Shown here: piece by piece, positions 14,201 through 29,200 of the stretch | Numbering within the stretch: the first letter of the stretch is position 1 | Layout of the letters: the number at the start of each line of letters is the position of its first letter | NCBI GenBank assembly: GCA_900708905.1 | Contig: CAADRB010000006.1 | Span: 3,299,316 to 3,363,315, forward strand | DNA length: 64,000 bases | Reading direction: 5' to 3' | Source of the DNA: Hymenolepis diminuta | Lineage: Eukaryota; Platyhelminthes; Cestoda; Cyclophyllidea; Hymenolepididae | Made by a program: the position numbers and the translations under genes | Notes under the pieces: generated by a model | Database searches by the model: none | What the model was told of the DNA's origin: nothing | What the model saw: only the letters and a program-made list of their open reading frames with translations

Positions 14201-17200
14201 TAAAATTTTAATGGTTCTTTCGAATTATGGTTAAGCAACTTTGTGTTTAGTCCATTTTTTATAGATTTCATTTCATTTTGGGTACAAGGTGTTTTTAACT
14301 CCGATGTGTACCTTAACTCGCTTTTCTCTTACATCTTCGGTCGCGTTAAAAGTATTTGCGCTAGAACACTCGCTGATGTCTCACAAATATTTTGACCTCG
14401 TTTTTGCTTTTTTCTCTTTAGTGATGCTAAGTGTTTCTCCTGAGATGTCTTGTATTATACATTTAAGTTGATTGTGATAATTCAACATGTATTCCTATCA
14501 AAATTGCACAACTCTCCCCATAAATTTTCAAGAACGTTCCTAGTTGCTGGCACAATATGAAGTAAGTATTAGCCCATATCGATGTAACAGTCGTCAAAAA
14601 CTGTCATACAAAACTCAAGGCCACAGGCTCCTAGAATTTTAGGTACCGGTGAATTCGTGTGCACGCCTGCGTAGTTGGAGATCAATGTCAATCGGTACAC
14701 ATCTGGTGATGTGTGTGACCAAACACCTTAGTTAATTCTGGTCAACAAGAGATGGTAAAATATGAGTTTCTCGTAAAAGCAGCTCCAGTATATCTTCCCT
14801 CTACCCAAGAAAACTGTTATGAACATTTCTAACCGGTAAGGGTGAATTCTTAAATATCTTTGAAATTTCAGATAAAACTCAAGGTTATTGGGGTGATTTT
14901 CATATTCCATTTTTATGTAAAGCAAATAATTATTAGGTTAAATCTTCCTGATTACTTTATCCCTGTCTTTTTTTCCTTATTAGTTAAGTAGTTTAGATAT
15001 TTGTTTGTGTTTCCTTTTACTTCATTTGGTCGTATCTTGCACTCATCTCCACCTTTCACATTTTTATTTGTATTAATTCAGCTCACGAATATCCTGTTCT
15101 TTTTTCGACATCTATGTTTGTGTGAGAACTGACTATCTGAATTCTTAGATATGTCATTGTTTTTCTGTGTTCACATTGGATGGCCAGATTATTGTTATGG
15201 TATAAAGTCGTATTCAAGAATTGTAGTGATTACTTATATTTGTAAAATATCCCATTAGCAGTCTTTAAGGATAAAAGAACCAACTTTTAGTGTAGGAAGC
15301 ATTTTTCTAACGTTCTTCTTTGTTCTTGATGTTTCTTTCTTCATTCCTTTCACCTTTACAAAGCCTAGGATATTGGTAAATAGTTATGTATTTTGGTTGG
15401 AATTAGTTTTTTTACATAAGTAACTTCATGTAGATATTTGCAAGCATATTGGTACGAGATGAACTCACTTTGTGTGTATTAAGCTCGGTTAAGTGTTCTT
15501 TTTCTCATCTCTTTTTTCTGATCGTGTCCTCAATTCCTATCTCGAGGTATCACAAATATCTTGAGCAATAGCAGCCTGTGTGGTTGCTCATTTTACCTGT
15601 TCTTATATATATGACAATGTCGGTCATTTTTTCTTGGCTGTGTCATGTCCACTCGTTTGTGTAGTAATTTGAATGATTTATTAGGTATTTTGAATATTAC
15701 AGAATTTGAAAGGAAGGGAGAATGTTATTGTATTGTAAATACCTACGATTGAGCAATGCTTTTGCACACTATTGACGGGTCCAATGTCCCCAAGGTACAG
15801 CGAACAACAAGGACTTCCAGTATCCAAATTACGTTTGCTCTGAGTCTTATAAAAGATATGTGTGATTGAAATGCAACGTATCAGAATGTTATCCTTAACG
15901 TTGACATTACATTCAATGTAAGTCTCTTCAAATGGTCTTTTGTAAAAGCAACAACGTGCAGTCTTCTGAGTGAAGAGGTAAAAATCTCGTGTCTGAAGGG
16001 CCAAATCTCTCTACCCTTTTCCCAAATTATTACTCTAAAACCCTGCATCCCTTTGTCCAATATTTATAGTATTTACTATTTGTATAATTAAATTGATATA
16101 TTATTAATACGATTATAACTGAACGCTTACCAATTATTATATGATGATAAATATGGTTGAAATGACGTATGAATAATAATTATGTTAACCAAAAGGAGAA
16201 GTACTGTTAATGTGGACACACATGGGTAGACAATGAAACAAATAATCTCACTTGTCAATTAACATCACAATTTATTCAAATAAGTAATGGTATTTCGATT
16301 GTAGTGGTAGGGGATTCTCGTCAAATATACCTCCACAAAAATCCTCTTATTTGATGTCTTGAGAATCAAAGCTGGATCATGCAAAATTTAATGAGATACC
16401 ACATCACCTTCATCGTAATTCCTAAAATTCACCTTGATTTGCAAGGACTACGGGACTAGAATATCAATTTCAAAGAGGGAGTATTTTACTAATGTTAGGA
16501 GAATATTTCCATTTAATGAAATACTTTGTCTTCACATTTTTTATTCCCTTTTAAACGAATTTATAAGTGACCTTTAAATTGTTTATATGAACTGATTTGT
16601 ACTAAATTTTACTAAGTTTCCGTGGATGAACAGCTGGAAATCTCCTTTTCTCTCCTATTATTTTGGAAATTTAAAATTGTCAGCGTAGGTTAACGTAAAT
16701 TAAATAATTCATTTCCAACCGGAAGAAACTGAAATGGAAGAGGAAATTCTCCGTCCCTGGCCATCAAAAATTGTTTCAATTCTCTCTGAAGTATTATCTC
16801 TTCATCTTTAATCTCATTGTTGAAATTCTCATATGTCGATTAGATTCATTCTGCTATCGATTAAGCTCGATCTGTCTGGCTTTTAAGATCTTATCTTTGA
16901 TCACTCATTTCTTATGATTACGAGCTGACTAATTGCAAATGAAATTCAATCTCGTAAAATAACTTTGCATTTGATTGTAATGTAATTTTGAAATCTCAAA
17001 ATTACCACAGGATTGCAATTTTGATTGTGAAAATTGCAAAGAATTTTCTGTATAAAATTGCGCAGAATTTGTTTAATATTATTATTAAATTCGCATCTTC
17101 CAATGATAGGTTTTTTATTTTTATATTTTCTGGATACGTACTTAATAAACTGGCTCTGATTCGTCTAACAGCAGAAAATCTAAGCTTCTATACTATCAAC

Positions 17201-20200
17201 ACAACGGCAAATGAAAGATGCATACCTCATTAAATAAATGTTGTGATGTTTTCTGCCAACTTGATGAAAAAATCATGATTTGCATAATTCTGTGGTGTGT
17301 GGCCTAGAGTTATTTCAGTTTTGTTCTGTGTCTGAAATAGAATTGACTGTCACTTTGGTTCAGGTTTATTATTATTGCTCAAAATATTGTACAACTGTAG
17401 TCGGTAAGCGGAAGGTCCTATAAATGTTAAAAGAAGGGAGATCAAAAAGTAACCTGAAAGTATCAAAGAGTCTTCATCTGATTTTTGTGTTTTGGTTGTA
17501 CAGTATATACTAAATGGGTATCTCACGTTCCGAAATTCAAATTTCATGATTCGTCCCCTGGATTGCGCTGAATGCTTATCTCCAATGTTCAATGCTTATT
17601 AACCGTATTATTTAATCAACAATTTCAATCCACTTTTTTTCTTCCAATGGCTGAGAATTTAAGCATTCAGGTTATTGATTTATCTAATTGGGGTAAGCGG
17701 ACTGAAAGATCCAGGAAGTAGAAGACGGCAGAATGTTGAAAATCACGTCATTATTTCCATTATTATTAAATACGAAGTGTCTAACTATAAGAATAGTTAG
17801 TCTCATTTCTAGGTTCGTGTCTATACTGTTCAGAGTAATTTGGCAAGTTAGTTAAAGGGGTGGTTGGTCATACTCCTGTCTCTTCTGAAAGCCTCAAAAA
17901 AAGCTATGTGAGACCTATTAAGGTGTTTGCTTTGTTGAGGACTAGGGTAACGTCATATGTGAATTCATTAATAATTTTGAAAGTCAAATATTGTAAATAG
18001 AATTCTAGTTAGGAAGTTTGTTACTCTTTGTGTTTTTATTGTTTACTCATCAAAATTTTTGCTTACACCGTCTACAATTTGAATTGCTTGGTTTTTATTT
18101 GATTGCAAATTCTGTGCAATAGATAAACTAAATCATGCGTAATTATTGAAGGGTTAAATAATTTTGAAAATCAAGGGTGTGTTTCAACCTCACTAAGGAG
18201 AGACAAATGGATCAAATCTACTCAATTAGTTGACAATCCCTCAATATCGTGGCTGTTAACCTGTTCAGTTACCTAGGCATAAAATCACGAAAATTAAGCG
18301 TTAAAAAATATGAATATTACAAAGTGAATTAGGCCTCTTTTGAGAAAGTGGCTAATTCAAAGCTTTCAATATTCAGATGAAGTAAGACTCTTTATTTCAT
18401 TATTTAATACCACTTTACTATCATTTTATCTCTCGATTGTATTTTTTTCTATTTCGCATATTCAGAGGCTCTTCATTTTGATAAGTAATTATTACTGTCA
18501 TTACTTTTTATTCTTACTTATTTTCATGCGGTAAACTTTATATATTGTATCAGATTGTAACAGAAGTTCTGTCCACCTTTTAAAATTGAATTAAAGTGAA
18601 AATTTTGTTAAAAATACATTTATTTAGTGTTCAATATCGTCACCATTTTTATTAATTACATCTTCCCATCTTGTCATATGCCTTCTGATTCCTTCTTCAT
18701 AGAATTCAGCCAGTTTGGACTTTAAAAAAAGAAACTAGCTTCATTTCGACCTCTTATCGTGAGGTAACCTTTTGTCCCCCTAAATGATTCTGTAAGCTCC
18801 TGAAAAGATGAAAATCGGTTGGTGCAAGATTGGGGGAATATGGTGGGTGATGCATGACTTCCCAGCCAAATTCTTCAACGAGACTTTTGGTTGTTCATGA
18901 AGTGTGGGGTCTGGCATTGTCAAGGTTAGAATCACTCCTTTCTGATTGATCAAAGGAGGCCGTTTTTCCCTTAAAACTGCTTTTAAACGAGTTAGCTGTT
19001 GACAGTCAACTTCAGATGTTATTGTTTGATTGTCACCCATTAGTTCATAATAAACAATTCNNNNNNNNNNNNNNNNNNNNNNNNNNNNNNNNNNNNNNNN
19101 NNNNNNNNNNNNNNNNNNNNNNNNNNNNNNNNNNNNNNNNNNNNNNNNNNNNNNNNNNNNNNNNNNNNNNNNNNNNNNNNNNNNNNNNNNNNNNNNNNNN
19201 NNNNNNNNNNNNNNNNNNNNNNNNNNNNNNNNNNNNNNNNNNNNNNNNNNNNNNNNNNNNNNNNNNNNNNNNNNNNNNNNNNNNNNNNNNNNNNNNNNNN
19301 NNNNNNNNNNNNNNNNNNNNNNNNNNNNNNNNNNNNNNNNNNNNNNNNNNNNNNNNNNNNNNNNNNNNNNNNNNNNNNNNNNNNNNNNNNNNNNNNNNNN
19401 NNNNNNNNNNNNNNNNNNNNNNNNNNNNNNNNNNNNNNNNNNNNNNNNNNNNNNNNNNNNNNNNNNNNNNNNNNNNNNNNNNNNNNNNNNNNNNNNNNNN
19501 NNNNNNNNNNNNNNNNNNNNNNNNNNNNNNNNNNNNNNNNNNNNNNNNNNNNNNNNNNNNNNNNNNNNNNNNNNNNNNNNNNNNNNNNNNNNNNNNNNNN
19601 NNNNNNNNNNNNNNNNNNNNNNNNNNNNNNNNNNNNNNNNNNNNNNNNNNNNNNNNNNNNNNNNNNNNNNNNNNNNNNNNNNNNNGCTAGAAATAGTTAT
19701 TAATAACGATAATTATCACACAATCTGAAAGAAGAAAAAATATTTTATTAATTAGCATAGATAAGCATAAAACATTAACAAAGCAAATTGAAGTAATCGT
19801 GCCCTAAACACATAGATCAAAAATTGAACAAAACTTCTGTTACAACCTGATATTTGGGGTTTGGTAATAGTTAATTCTCAGTCCGGAAAAATACGTTGCT
19901 GCTTGAATGAACCATATTTTGAAGAGGTTTCCACTGACTCCGATGTCAATATTAGGGATGAAGCTATTACATGTGACGTTTCAAACGCTCTTCTCAAACA
20001 ACCGGAACTTGAGTACTGCAAGTCCCCATTGATTATTACACCTGAGAAATAGTAATCTTTTCTTTATTGCAAGGGCATTGCTTTCTTTCCCGCGAGCATC
20101 TTCGTGTAGTTAACAGCTTTGCACTTCAAAATTTTCGTTTCAGTTCCCTTGAGGTGAGAATCCACGGTATCGACGTTGTCGTCCGTTTTATTCATAACAG

Positions 20201-23200
20201 CAGGGTCAGTCCAAAGACTTCCTACTCGATTTACCTTAGCTATGATCATGTGTAAGATTTCTTTTTGGTTTTTCGTTGAATCTGATTTTGTTATCAAGGG
20301 ATAGTGATTTGCATATTATGCATTTTTTTTCCTTTTCGGCGGAATTTGTCACTTGTCAAACCCGTTTTGGTGGACGCTTGCACCGGTTTTGGCCCAAAAT
20401 TCATTAGCTTCATGTTATAGTAAAGTTTTTCGTCTTTGTCCTCGGTGTCCTTATTCCCCAAAATTCTAATGTCATTTATACGTCAATACTGTCACGACCG
20501 CTCCTTCCCTCTTCTTTACATTTCAGAGCAGTCTAGTTTGTGTGTCTGCAATCTGAATTTTACCTTTATTTGTTGGCATTTGTATACGTTAGGATGTTTG
20601 TTCGAATACATTCTCCCGCAAATGATATTCTCCAATAGATACCATTTTCTATTGCTCATCTTGCAAAGAAGAGTAGAATTATGAAGCCTCTTTGACGAGA
20701 AACTGGGATTCTGCTACCTCCTCTAATCAACACATTTGGTAATGCTCCTTTCTTAATGTGTCCTGATGACCCTAGACTTACCAGACGAGCATGTTTTCCT
20801 GTGGGTGCACGTTATTACCAATCTATTTTATTCGTTCTCTTCCTTCCCCCTCCTTATTTAAACGCCATCAACCGCATTAAAAGGTAAATACGATCCACAG
20901 TTATTCCAATGAAATTTAACCCGGTAATTTCATAGCAGTTAGCCTGAACTGCAGCGCTTATGTTGTTAAAAGTAATAACTTACTGCTGACAATGTTATTC
21001 TTGGCATCCAAGACATAAAACAAGTTTTTAAGTTTCTCAAATATCTGCAGACAGTGTAACTTTCAGGAGTTACGGATTTGGGAATCAACGGCGCATATTG
21101 CTAACAGAATAATCGCTCTGGCTAAAGAAGATGAAGCATCTTAACGAGCTTACGTTCGCTTGAGTGATTTATGTTAAGTATGTACCCTTTAATGGTGATA
21201 TTAGGTACATTTTTCGATTTATCTATTCTATTCTTTCATATTATTTATCCTTTTAGCCACCTTCTGATCCAGAACGCAATCTCTTTAAGAAAGGCGACAA
21301 GTTGGAGGCCGTAGATCGTCATAACGCCCAACTCATCTGCCCAGCCACTATCGGTGAAGTGTCGGGTCAACACGTTCTCGTCTCTTTCGATGGTTGGTCG
21401 GGCAATTTCGACTACTGGACACGTTACGACTCACGTGATCTCTTTCCTGTGGGCTGGTGCAAACTGGCTGGTCATGCTCTCCAGTCGCCTGGTCCCGCTG
21501 CTGTCCAGCGCCTCAATCTCACTCCTACCAAGATGCCCACTGCTCCTCCAAAGCAAACCGATCTTTCCTCGTCGGCGTCAGTTTCAGGATTACCTCAATT
21601 GACACCACCTCTTAGAATGACAGCAAGGTCAGCGCCTACCCGACGAAAAAGGTAGGTTGGTGTTTGAGAGCCATTTTGAGTAAACTTGAGCTTACTGAAG
21701 GAAATTACGTGATAGCACGTTATTTAGTCGACTGTAGAATTCTTTTTGGACTACCACTCTTCTAACTTCGCGATCTTTATCGCAAAACGAAATGGAGAGA
21801 AGGGAGAGATTACCGGTTGAAGAGCCTTTTTGCTTACAAAGAGAAATTTCAAAAGATTGAGAGTAAGTGAAAGAGATTGTATGAGTGTTAAAGTGAATGC
21901 ATCGTATGATGTTCGGGCTTACGGATGAATATATATACTTCAGGGGTGAAAACAATTTAGTTGGGCTAAACCTATTGATGGTGGTCAACAGACGAACTCA
22001 TTAGGTTGACAGCGTCGAGTATCGTGTATTAATGAAGATCAGGTTACTTGATCTTAAACTTTAAGGACACTGGAGAATCTCAACTGATATCCCATGTCGT
22101 CAAGTATTCCGTTTTAATTTGAGATGACTGTCTTCTTTTATTTTTGATTTTATTGTCGCTGGATCTTGGAGGCAATTCATTCAGTGACATTCTGGATATC
22201 ATGAAGTCATTTTTAAGTTTATTGAATTTTTGACATCCTTGAGAGCAATTTCAGGTAAAAGATTTTATTACGATTCTAATGAGTGAGTGGAGGTTAGTTA
22301 TCTAAATACACGATTTGTTTAAAAGTATGAGTGAGTTAATGGTGTTTAACTAAAATGGGATATTTGGTATGTTTTTTAACGCATATTTGCCACTTTATAA
22401 TGCTACAACTGCTCAAATCCCAGGAAGAAGAGAGATCTGTGGCTCAAACGAAGGTTTTCTCGTAAGAAAATAAATTTGCATATAGAGAACTAGCTTGGTC
22501 AGCCGATGATTTCTTCAGTGGTGGTCTTTCACGTCCAGACACGAGCGTTGAAATGCGATAATCCATAATCCAGTGCATAAGGGATGAAGCTTATGGGTTT
22601 CGCTCAAGTCTACCGAAAATATTCGATTGGGCATCCTTACAAAATGATTGACTTTGCTTAATTCGGAGCGATCGATTGTTTCTTTACATTTGTGATTTCA
22701 TTGCTTCTACTGACCTTTGGGATGTGTGCTTAAGTGATATTTTAGATTGTAAAGTTTTCGGTACATTAGTGTAGTAAAAAACTATTTATGCTTAATTTGT
22801 GTACTCAATGCTCAGACGTCATATTCAACATGTAAGTCTGCTAAGCTAGAGGTCACGAGATCAATACTTATCGATACGCGTCAAGTGATGTGCTTGATCA
22901 AACGGACTAGCGAATTCTACTCATATAAATAGATGGTATAACGCGAGTTTCAAGATAGAGCGGCTCCAGGATGCCTTTCCACTACCCACGGGCTTGGAAC
23001 GTTTGTAGTTGGCCAAGAAATTGAATTTCCTGGGTCAAGTCGAAGAATGTGAATTCCATATTCGTTTGCACTTATCCATTGAGATTGTAGAATGTGAGTT
23101 CCTAATAAGGGAAGTGAATATTGAAAAACACTTACCTTTGGGGAACATCCCAAACAACACTTAATATGCCTTTGTCATGCAAATTTGATATGAAAATATA

Positions 23201-26200
23201 GGATCGTCCTGAATAATACATGTGTATAATGAGATAAGTGGAAGTTTTAAATAGATAGTTTAGCAGACATTATTTGCCCATGTCTAGAGGGTTTTGAGAT
23301 ATATTAATGTTACAATTTGTAAATATAATATTTCGTGAATTTCTCATGACAAATTCCATTTTTTCTTCATTTCATGTTTGTGTCAGTTCTTTTATATAAT
23401 TTTGGGCGATTAGTATTGACGAACAAGGCATATATCTAGTTTCTCTGTTGTTCTTTTTATTCGCCGTGTCCACATAATTTGACGATTTAGTTCATACCAG
23501 AACTGAATTGTAACTCGACGTGTTTCTACTACGCATACATCTGACCTTTAAATTCGAATCTGCTCTTCTATAACAGTATTTTTGGATCCCTTCATGCAAC
23601 CTTTGTACGCTCTCCTTATTAACGTCTTTCGATTAATCCTCTATGCAAACAGTGATTTTCCTATTATCTGCATATATGAAATATTCCTGAATTTGTTAGT
23701 TTTTTATTCCAAATTTTTCCAAAAGTTTACACTGTAGTTGGTGCCTTAGAATGTTGTTGGGGCTATTACTAACGGTTTTCAGCTACGGCTGATGCAAAAG
23801 GCCTTCACAAATAACAGACAACCAGTTTTAAATTGGAAAGCCAAGAGTGGCGAATAAACTTAATTCTATTGAGCAACGGTAATGGGAACTCAAGAGAGAG
23901 AGAATACCATGAAGTTCGAGGGAGAAGTTGAGCGTCTGCAATACAAATCTTGCAACCACTGTGTCAGACTTTAGTGGCAAAAACTGAGTTATCGTGAAAG
24001 CAGTGAGTGCAAATCAGTGTTCTCCAACTGAAACATTTTTAAAACAGTTCAAGTAAAGGCGTGAACTTAAACATGATTTTCTCTGATCCAAAACACACTA
24101 AGTTAATATTACTCAAAATAATAAGTTTTTTGGGTAATCCTTCAAGTTACTGCACTCTAATGGCTTCGGTTGTGCATTTTGAAGTAATGAACTAATCATT
24201 GTTAGATATATTTCTGCTACCTCTTATTTGCATTTTACGTTCATTGTTATCTTTTTATTTCTCATGGCAAGACCTAAAAGTTTTACGATCTTTCATCATG
24301 CGGGGACATCCAAGCGCATAGGAAGTAGAAGTTCATAAAATGGAGTATATTCATAGTTTAAAATAGAACTGTACTATCCAGAGAATGGAATAACACGAAG
24401 AATGTATTGCATTATAATAACACATAAGAATGAAATAACGATACTATCTGAAAGTATGTATAAAGCGGGGAACACATTCGTTCACGTCATGCAGGGAATG
24501 GATTGAATCAAAAAAGGTATGGGTGAGTTATCATTATTGATCTCATCGGGCATCCCATGTAATGATATTGTCATACGTGGACAAGCTTGATACAAACGAC
24601 ATGATTAAGTCAGCAATAAATCACTGAGTTTAAGGCATTAAAATTTCGTTCCAATTAAATTGTTAAATGATTAATACAATCGAGACGATCAAACGATAAC
24701 GTCGGTTTCTTTAAGGAATGTACATGCATTGTTATCACAAATACGTATTGTGAAAATTTTCGTATTATGCGATTAATTTGAGTAAAATTCAGATAATTGC
24801 CGTTTAAAGTTTACACTCGGAAGGTTTCTCGTAAAAGCAACTAACTTTTTCTTTTATTTTCCTCACTCGATCAGAATGTCATATCAATAGTGCGATTTTG
24901 GCAGGGAAAATATAAATATTTCTATATAGGATTTACTGAAGAGAGAGGAAGTGAAACTAAGGAAATTCGGTCTTGAAACCACGTGATTTATAAAGCTTAA
25001 GACGCGATTGGTATCTCTCCGTCTTGAAGACTGTCACGAATTCAATTATTTGAGAGCGTTTCTTATGTTGAAGATTAGCCTTGATGATGATTTGGTGGCA
25101 ATTACAGTAGATATCGGTTTTCATGAGCAAGGAGTTGTATTTAATTGTATTATCTCAATCTGATTCAAAATGGTCTGTTGGTTTAAGAAATTCTGCACTT
25201 GGAATTTAACAAGTTTAAAGGATTGGGAGGTGGCACCACTCCCATCATTGCCAACATGTTTGCTACCAACATCTTAGTGTTACTTAAAATATTTGCTGAG
25301 TGCTAATAGCAACAAACATTTTTAGTTCATTACTGGACTAATGTGAAAGGAAATAAACAGTGTTTCCTAGTTATTGTTAATACCTCCCACTAATAGTACG
25401 TAGAAGATTTATTATTATACCAATTTTAAGTAATATAAAGAATTGGTAAAATTATCGGCAGATCATATATGTTTTCTTCGCCAACAAGTATCGTTATAGC
25501 TCTTAAGATGTGGAGTTTTATGTGTAATGCTTTGGTAAATGACCGTTAATAACATGTAAGCAACAATTTATGCTAAAGAGATTTATGTAAACCTATGAGT
25601 CATTAATTTCGACTATATGGATTTTAAATGGGAAAGTGATACTCTAGGGATCAAATGTTTAAATTTGAAGGCAAATCAAATAATTGATTTACTTATCAAC
25701 ATTTTGCTAAGTTCTAACTGTTTCTTAAACCGCTTGAGAACCAAAATATGAAACCTGTGGTCTTCGATTTTGGATGATACTTCTTGATAGGCTTTGCAGT
25801 GACCTGAACATGTACTGTAATTAATCATAATCATCTTTGCAATAGAACAACAACTGATCTCTGACTATATAGTATGTCGATTATTTTGCAAGTTATTGAA
25901 CATTTTAATGGTTGTAGATCGTTTTTTTCGGCAACTTCTTTTCAATCATCCTGTAATATTGAAGTACTCGTTCTTTGCAAATGAAGATTAAAGTTTTATT
26001 AATTTAGATTTTCGCTCTAATTCTTTAATGGACATTACACCACCGGGACAATAATTACCTTTGATATCTATCTAACTTTTCGTAAAACTGGAGTAGAATT
26101 ATGTGCCTTTATGAAACGAATGCATAGTACTCTAAGTTGAATAGCTCCAATTATTTTTGTGGGAGATTATGTCTAGCGAAGTGAAGGTTTAAGCCGGCCA

Positions 26201-29200
26201 TTGTTCTTTACTCCCTATTTATGAGTATATGCTGGCAATTGTATTTTCTAACCCAAAACTGTATTCATGCGGTCGCATTCAGAAGAACTTTTACTTAGCG
26301 TTATTTACAAGCGATATTGTTCGATTCTTGGTTGTTTTGATGCACTTGAAGAGCAGCGACTGTTTTGATCAACAATTTTTTCGCTCTGATCCAATTTAAA
26401 AAACACGCATGCACGATCTCAAATCACACAAAAATATCTGTGATTGTAGGTAAAACGGAAAGTTTGGCAAACTTCCAAAGTAGCAATTGGTTGTGGCTCG
26501 GTGTTGGTTAATAGTTTAATTTAACGTGAGTCACTATTGTCCCCTCTCCCTCCTTATTTTGGGCTGCGTAGCCATGTTTTATTTTTCATAATCGCATTTA
26601 TTCAGGAAGTGGTCTTAAAGCAACGTAAAGGAACAAATAGTTGGTATGATAGGATGTGACTTTCGTGATTCAACAGCTTTAAGAAGTAGGTGGTCGCATC
26701 TAAATAATTGTTACAATTGTTATTCATTATCACATTCGTTAAGTTTGGCGCTTCTAATTCTAATTCTGATTGAGAAATCTTCATTGAGTCATTCTGCTGT
26801 TGGCCAAAGAAAAGAAAAGTATTAAAATTGAGATGAAAGTAAATTCTAGAATTCGACACCTTAAGGAAGTGGTTGATTGAAGCCAAAATCCACTTTTGAA
26901 TGATTATAATCAAAAGTGAGATTTTATTCAGGTTTGATATTTAGGTGCTGTCCATTTTTGTTTAATCGATTTGATCAAAAGGCTAGGTGCTATTCGGACA
27001 GATTTGGATTTGGCATGGGTTTCAAATTCTATCTATGTATTTGATGTACCTAAGTACATTTATTCCTATGTAATCTATGTAGAAAACGCTATTCCCGGAT
27101 TTAGTTTAAATTTAAACATTTCTATCAAGCTCTTCTTACCATTAAGGCTTTGATTGAAATTAATCATCCATTTTTTTTCCGTAACGATGTTCTCAGTGTT
27201 TTGTTAAAATTTTCGAAATGGTTTGAGAAGTGGTAGTGCCGAGTAATATGAACAGCTCCATATGTTATTAGTTGTCAACACATGGCCAAATGCCAATTTC
27301 TCAACCAAATATCCGTCCCTCTCTAATGTCTTTTTTTCCAATGTTGTTTTTGATTTTGACGCCTTTATCATATTAATTCATTTACTTGGTAACCTAATTT
27401 TCACGTATATATTTTGTGATGTTTGACATTTCATCCATGACAAAGCAAAGAAATAAGAAAATGTATTGTGGAAAAAATCTTAGCACGTGTAACAATGAAG
27501 TAGTCCAATAAAAAGTGATGGACGCGATTCGTGAATGAGAATAATCTTCAAACATCAATACTATTCTACTGCATAACTTAATAGACATAGTCTGTTGTGT
27601 CATGTTTTAGTTTTCTAAAATTCAAATTCTAGGATTCGGTCGTCTAGGTTCTTCAGTTAGTGTTCATATGCGCCTTGCTCAGATCTTATCGATCAGATAT
27701 GAGCTAAGATGTGCTTTAGCATAGCAGAGTATATACCTGCAATATCTGCGATTTTGCAAAGAACAGTAGTTTAAATGCTTGTATGCACTATATATTTGAG
27801 TACATCCTTAAACTAGCAACATGACTGCGCAATTTCTGACTGACCTCAAAGTGGATTTTTTTTAATGTGTAATAAAACTTTTTAAAAAGAACATTTCAGT
27901 ATTCACTGAAATTTGTGATCCAGTGCAAACTGGATTAAAGGAAGAACTATTATGAGAAAAGCCCTACATGAATTAATGCAAGGCTTGAGGGATTGATTCG
28001 TAGAAGTAAATCTTTGAATTCAACATTTTTGGGGGAAAAACAACTCTGGGTTTGTCGAAAAGCTGATTAGCATTCACACCTAATTATCATCTAATTGGTC
28101 TATCGATTTTGCTCAAATCTAATCAGCTGAACTGTTTTCTGACTGTGTGAATTAATTGCTTGCTCCTTTCTAAATGAAAGCTCTGAGACGCTACCATATT
28201 CGATCGGAGTCGAATGAACGACTATTGTGAGCTCTTTTTTTACGTATCCTATTTGAAGTTGATTTTAAAATCTTCTTAAATACTTTTCCTAGCCTTTAAA
28301 TTTTCCTTACAATATTGCAACAAGGTAGATTTTTCTTCGATGTGTAGAACTCCCCTGATTTATATATGCCTTCTAGGTTAAATGATTAGAGGATACTTAT
28401 CATTCATATAGTTAATCCGACTATTGCTTTCGAATACGCGCTATCCAGTTAAATATGCAGATTCAGACTTATGAAACGTTTTGCTATCTTAAGTGATATG
28501 AAAATGCCACTACTTGTTCTCAATTTTTAGTTGAATAATTAATGACTGCTTGAATTCCAGACTATGAGAACTGACTCTTATCACATATTCCCTATATCTC
28601 TAATGATCTCTTTCGTTTATATAGAGCTTTGTATTATGCAATTCAGAAGCAAGATGGGATATCTGTACACGAGCATGGCAAAACAATAATCGGTAATCGA
28701 TGTGTTACCTGAGCACACACCGCCTAGCTAGCTACTAATTTCAGCAAAACAATCTCAATTGTGGTCTTACACCTCTAGGCGCACGAGGAATGAAGCTTAA
28801 GCGTTTCACTGGAGTGCATTGAAAATATCCGATTCCCCACCTTGACAAATTGTTTGTCTGTTTATTTGCAGACTTACGCTAACCAGCGTTCGACGGAAGG
28901 GGGGCATACGTCACTCCGTTCCCAATCGCCTTTTGACCAAATCGGATCATAAAAGTGGTGGCATGGCTTCTCCCCAACCATTACAATCTTCAGCATCCCT
29001 GCCCTCCTTAATATCACCTCCACCCCCATTACCCCGATTGACGGTTATTACGACCACCCGGGAAGACGGTAGCCCACAGACGATCATCAAAACAACCACG
29101 ACTGGCGATAGTACCAGATCTACACCCACATATGGGTCAGAAACAAAGACATCTGTGTTGAATAATGGCAGTGGAAGTTCGTATCCAATTCTAGTCCCAA

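Larger units (their letters stand above)
18550..19850 (-). mobile_element. mariner-family DNA transposon, dead, with assembly gap (copy 1)
   Basis: Terminal inverted repeats TCAGATTGTAACAGAAGTTC (18550) and the complement of TCAGGTTGTAACAGAAGTTT (ending 19850) are flanked by TA dinucleotides at 18548-18549 and 19851-19852, the mariner target duplication. Length is 1301 bp, of which 625 are N (19061-19685). On the minus strand 18624-19060 encodes the C-terminal part of a mariner transposase: CQQLTRLKAVLREKRPPLIN, then frameshifted traces of the DNARPH catalytic block and, in another frame, HPPYSPNLAPTDFHLF. The frameshift breaks the catalytic domain, so it is non-autonomous. It lies in the 12-kb intron 3 of the Scm gene, antisense to it. 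Confidence 0.85.
9280..21256 (+). other. Scm intron 3 (12.0 kb)
   Basis: Phase-0 intron separating MBT1 from MBT2. It contains repeat family B (11345), a SINE-like copy (14655), family A members (15690, 19851) and mariner copy 1 with its gap. The remaining stretches are AT-rich with no gene seen. Confidence 0.8.

Noticed and set aside
19016..19690. 224-codon open frame on the plus strand
   Set aside because: It is open only because the assembly gap translates as X; the real residues are few and lie antisense to the mariner remnant.
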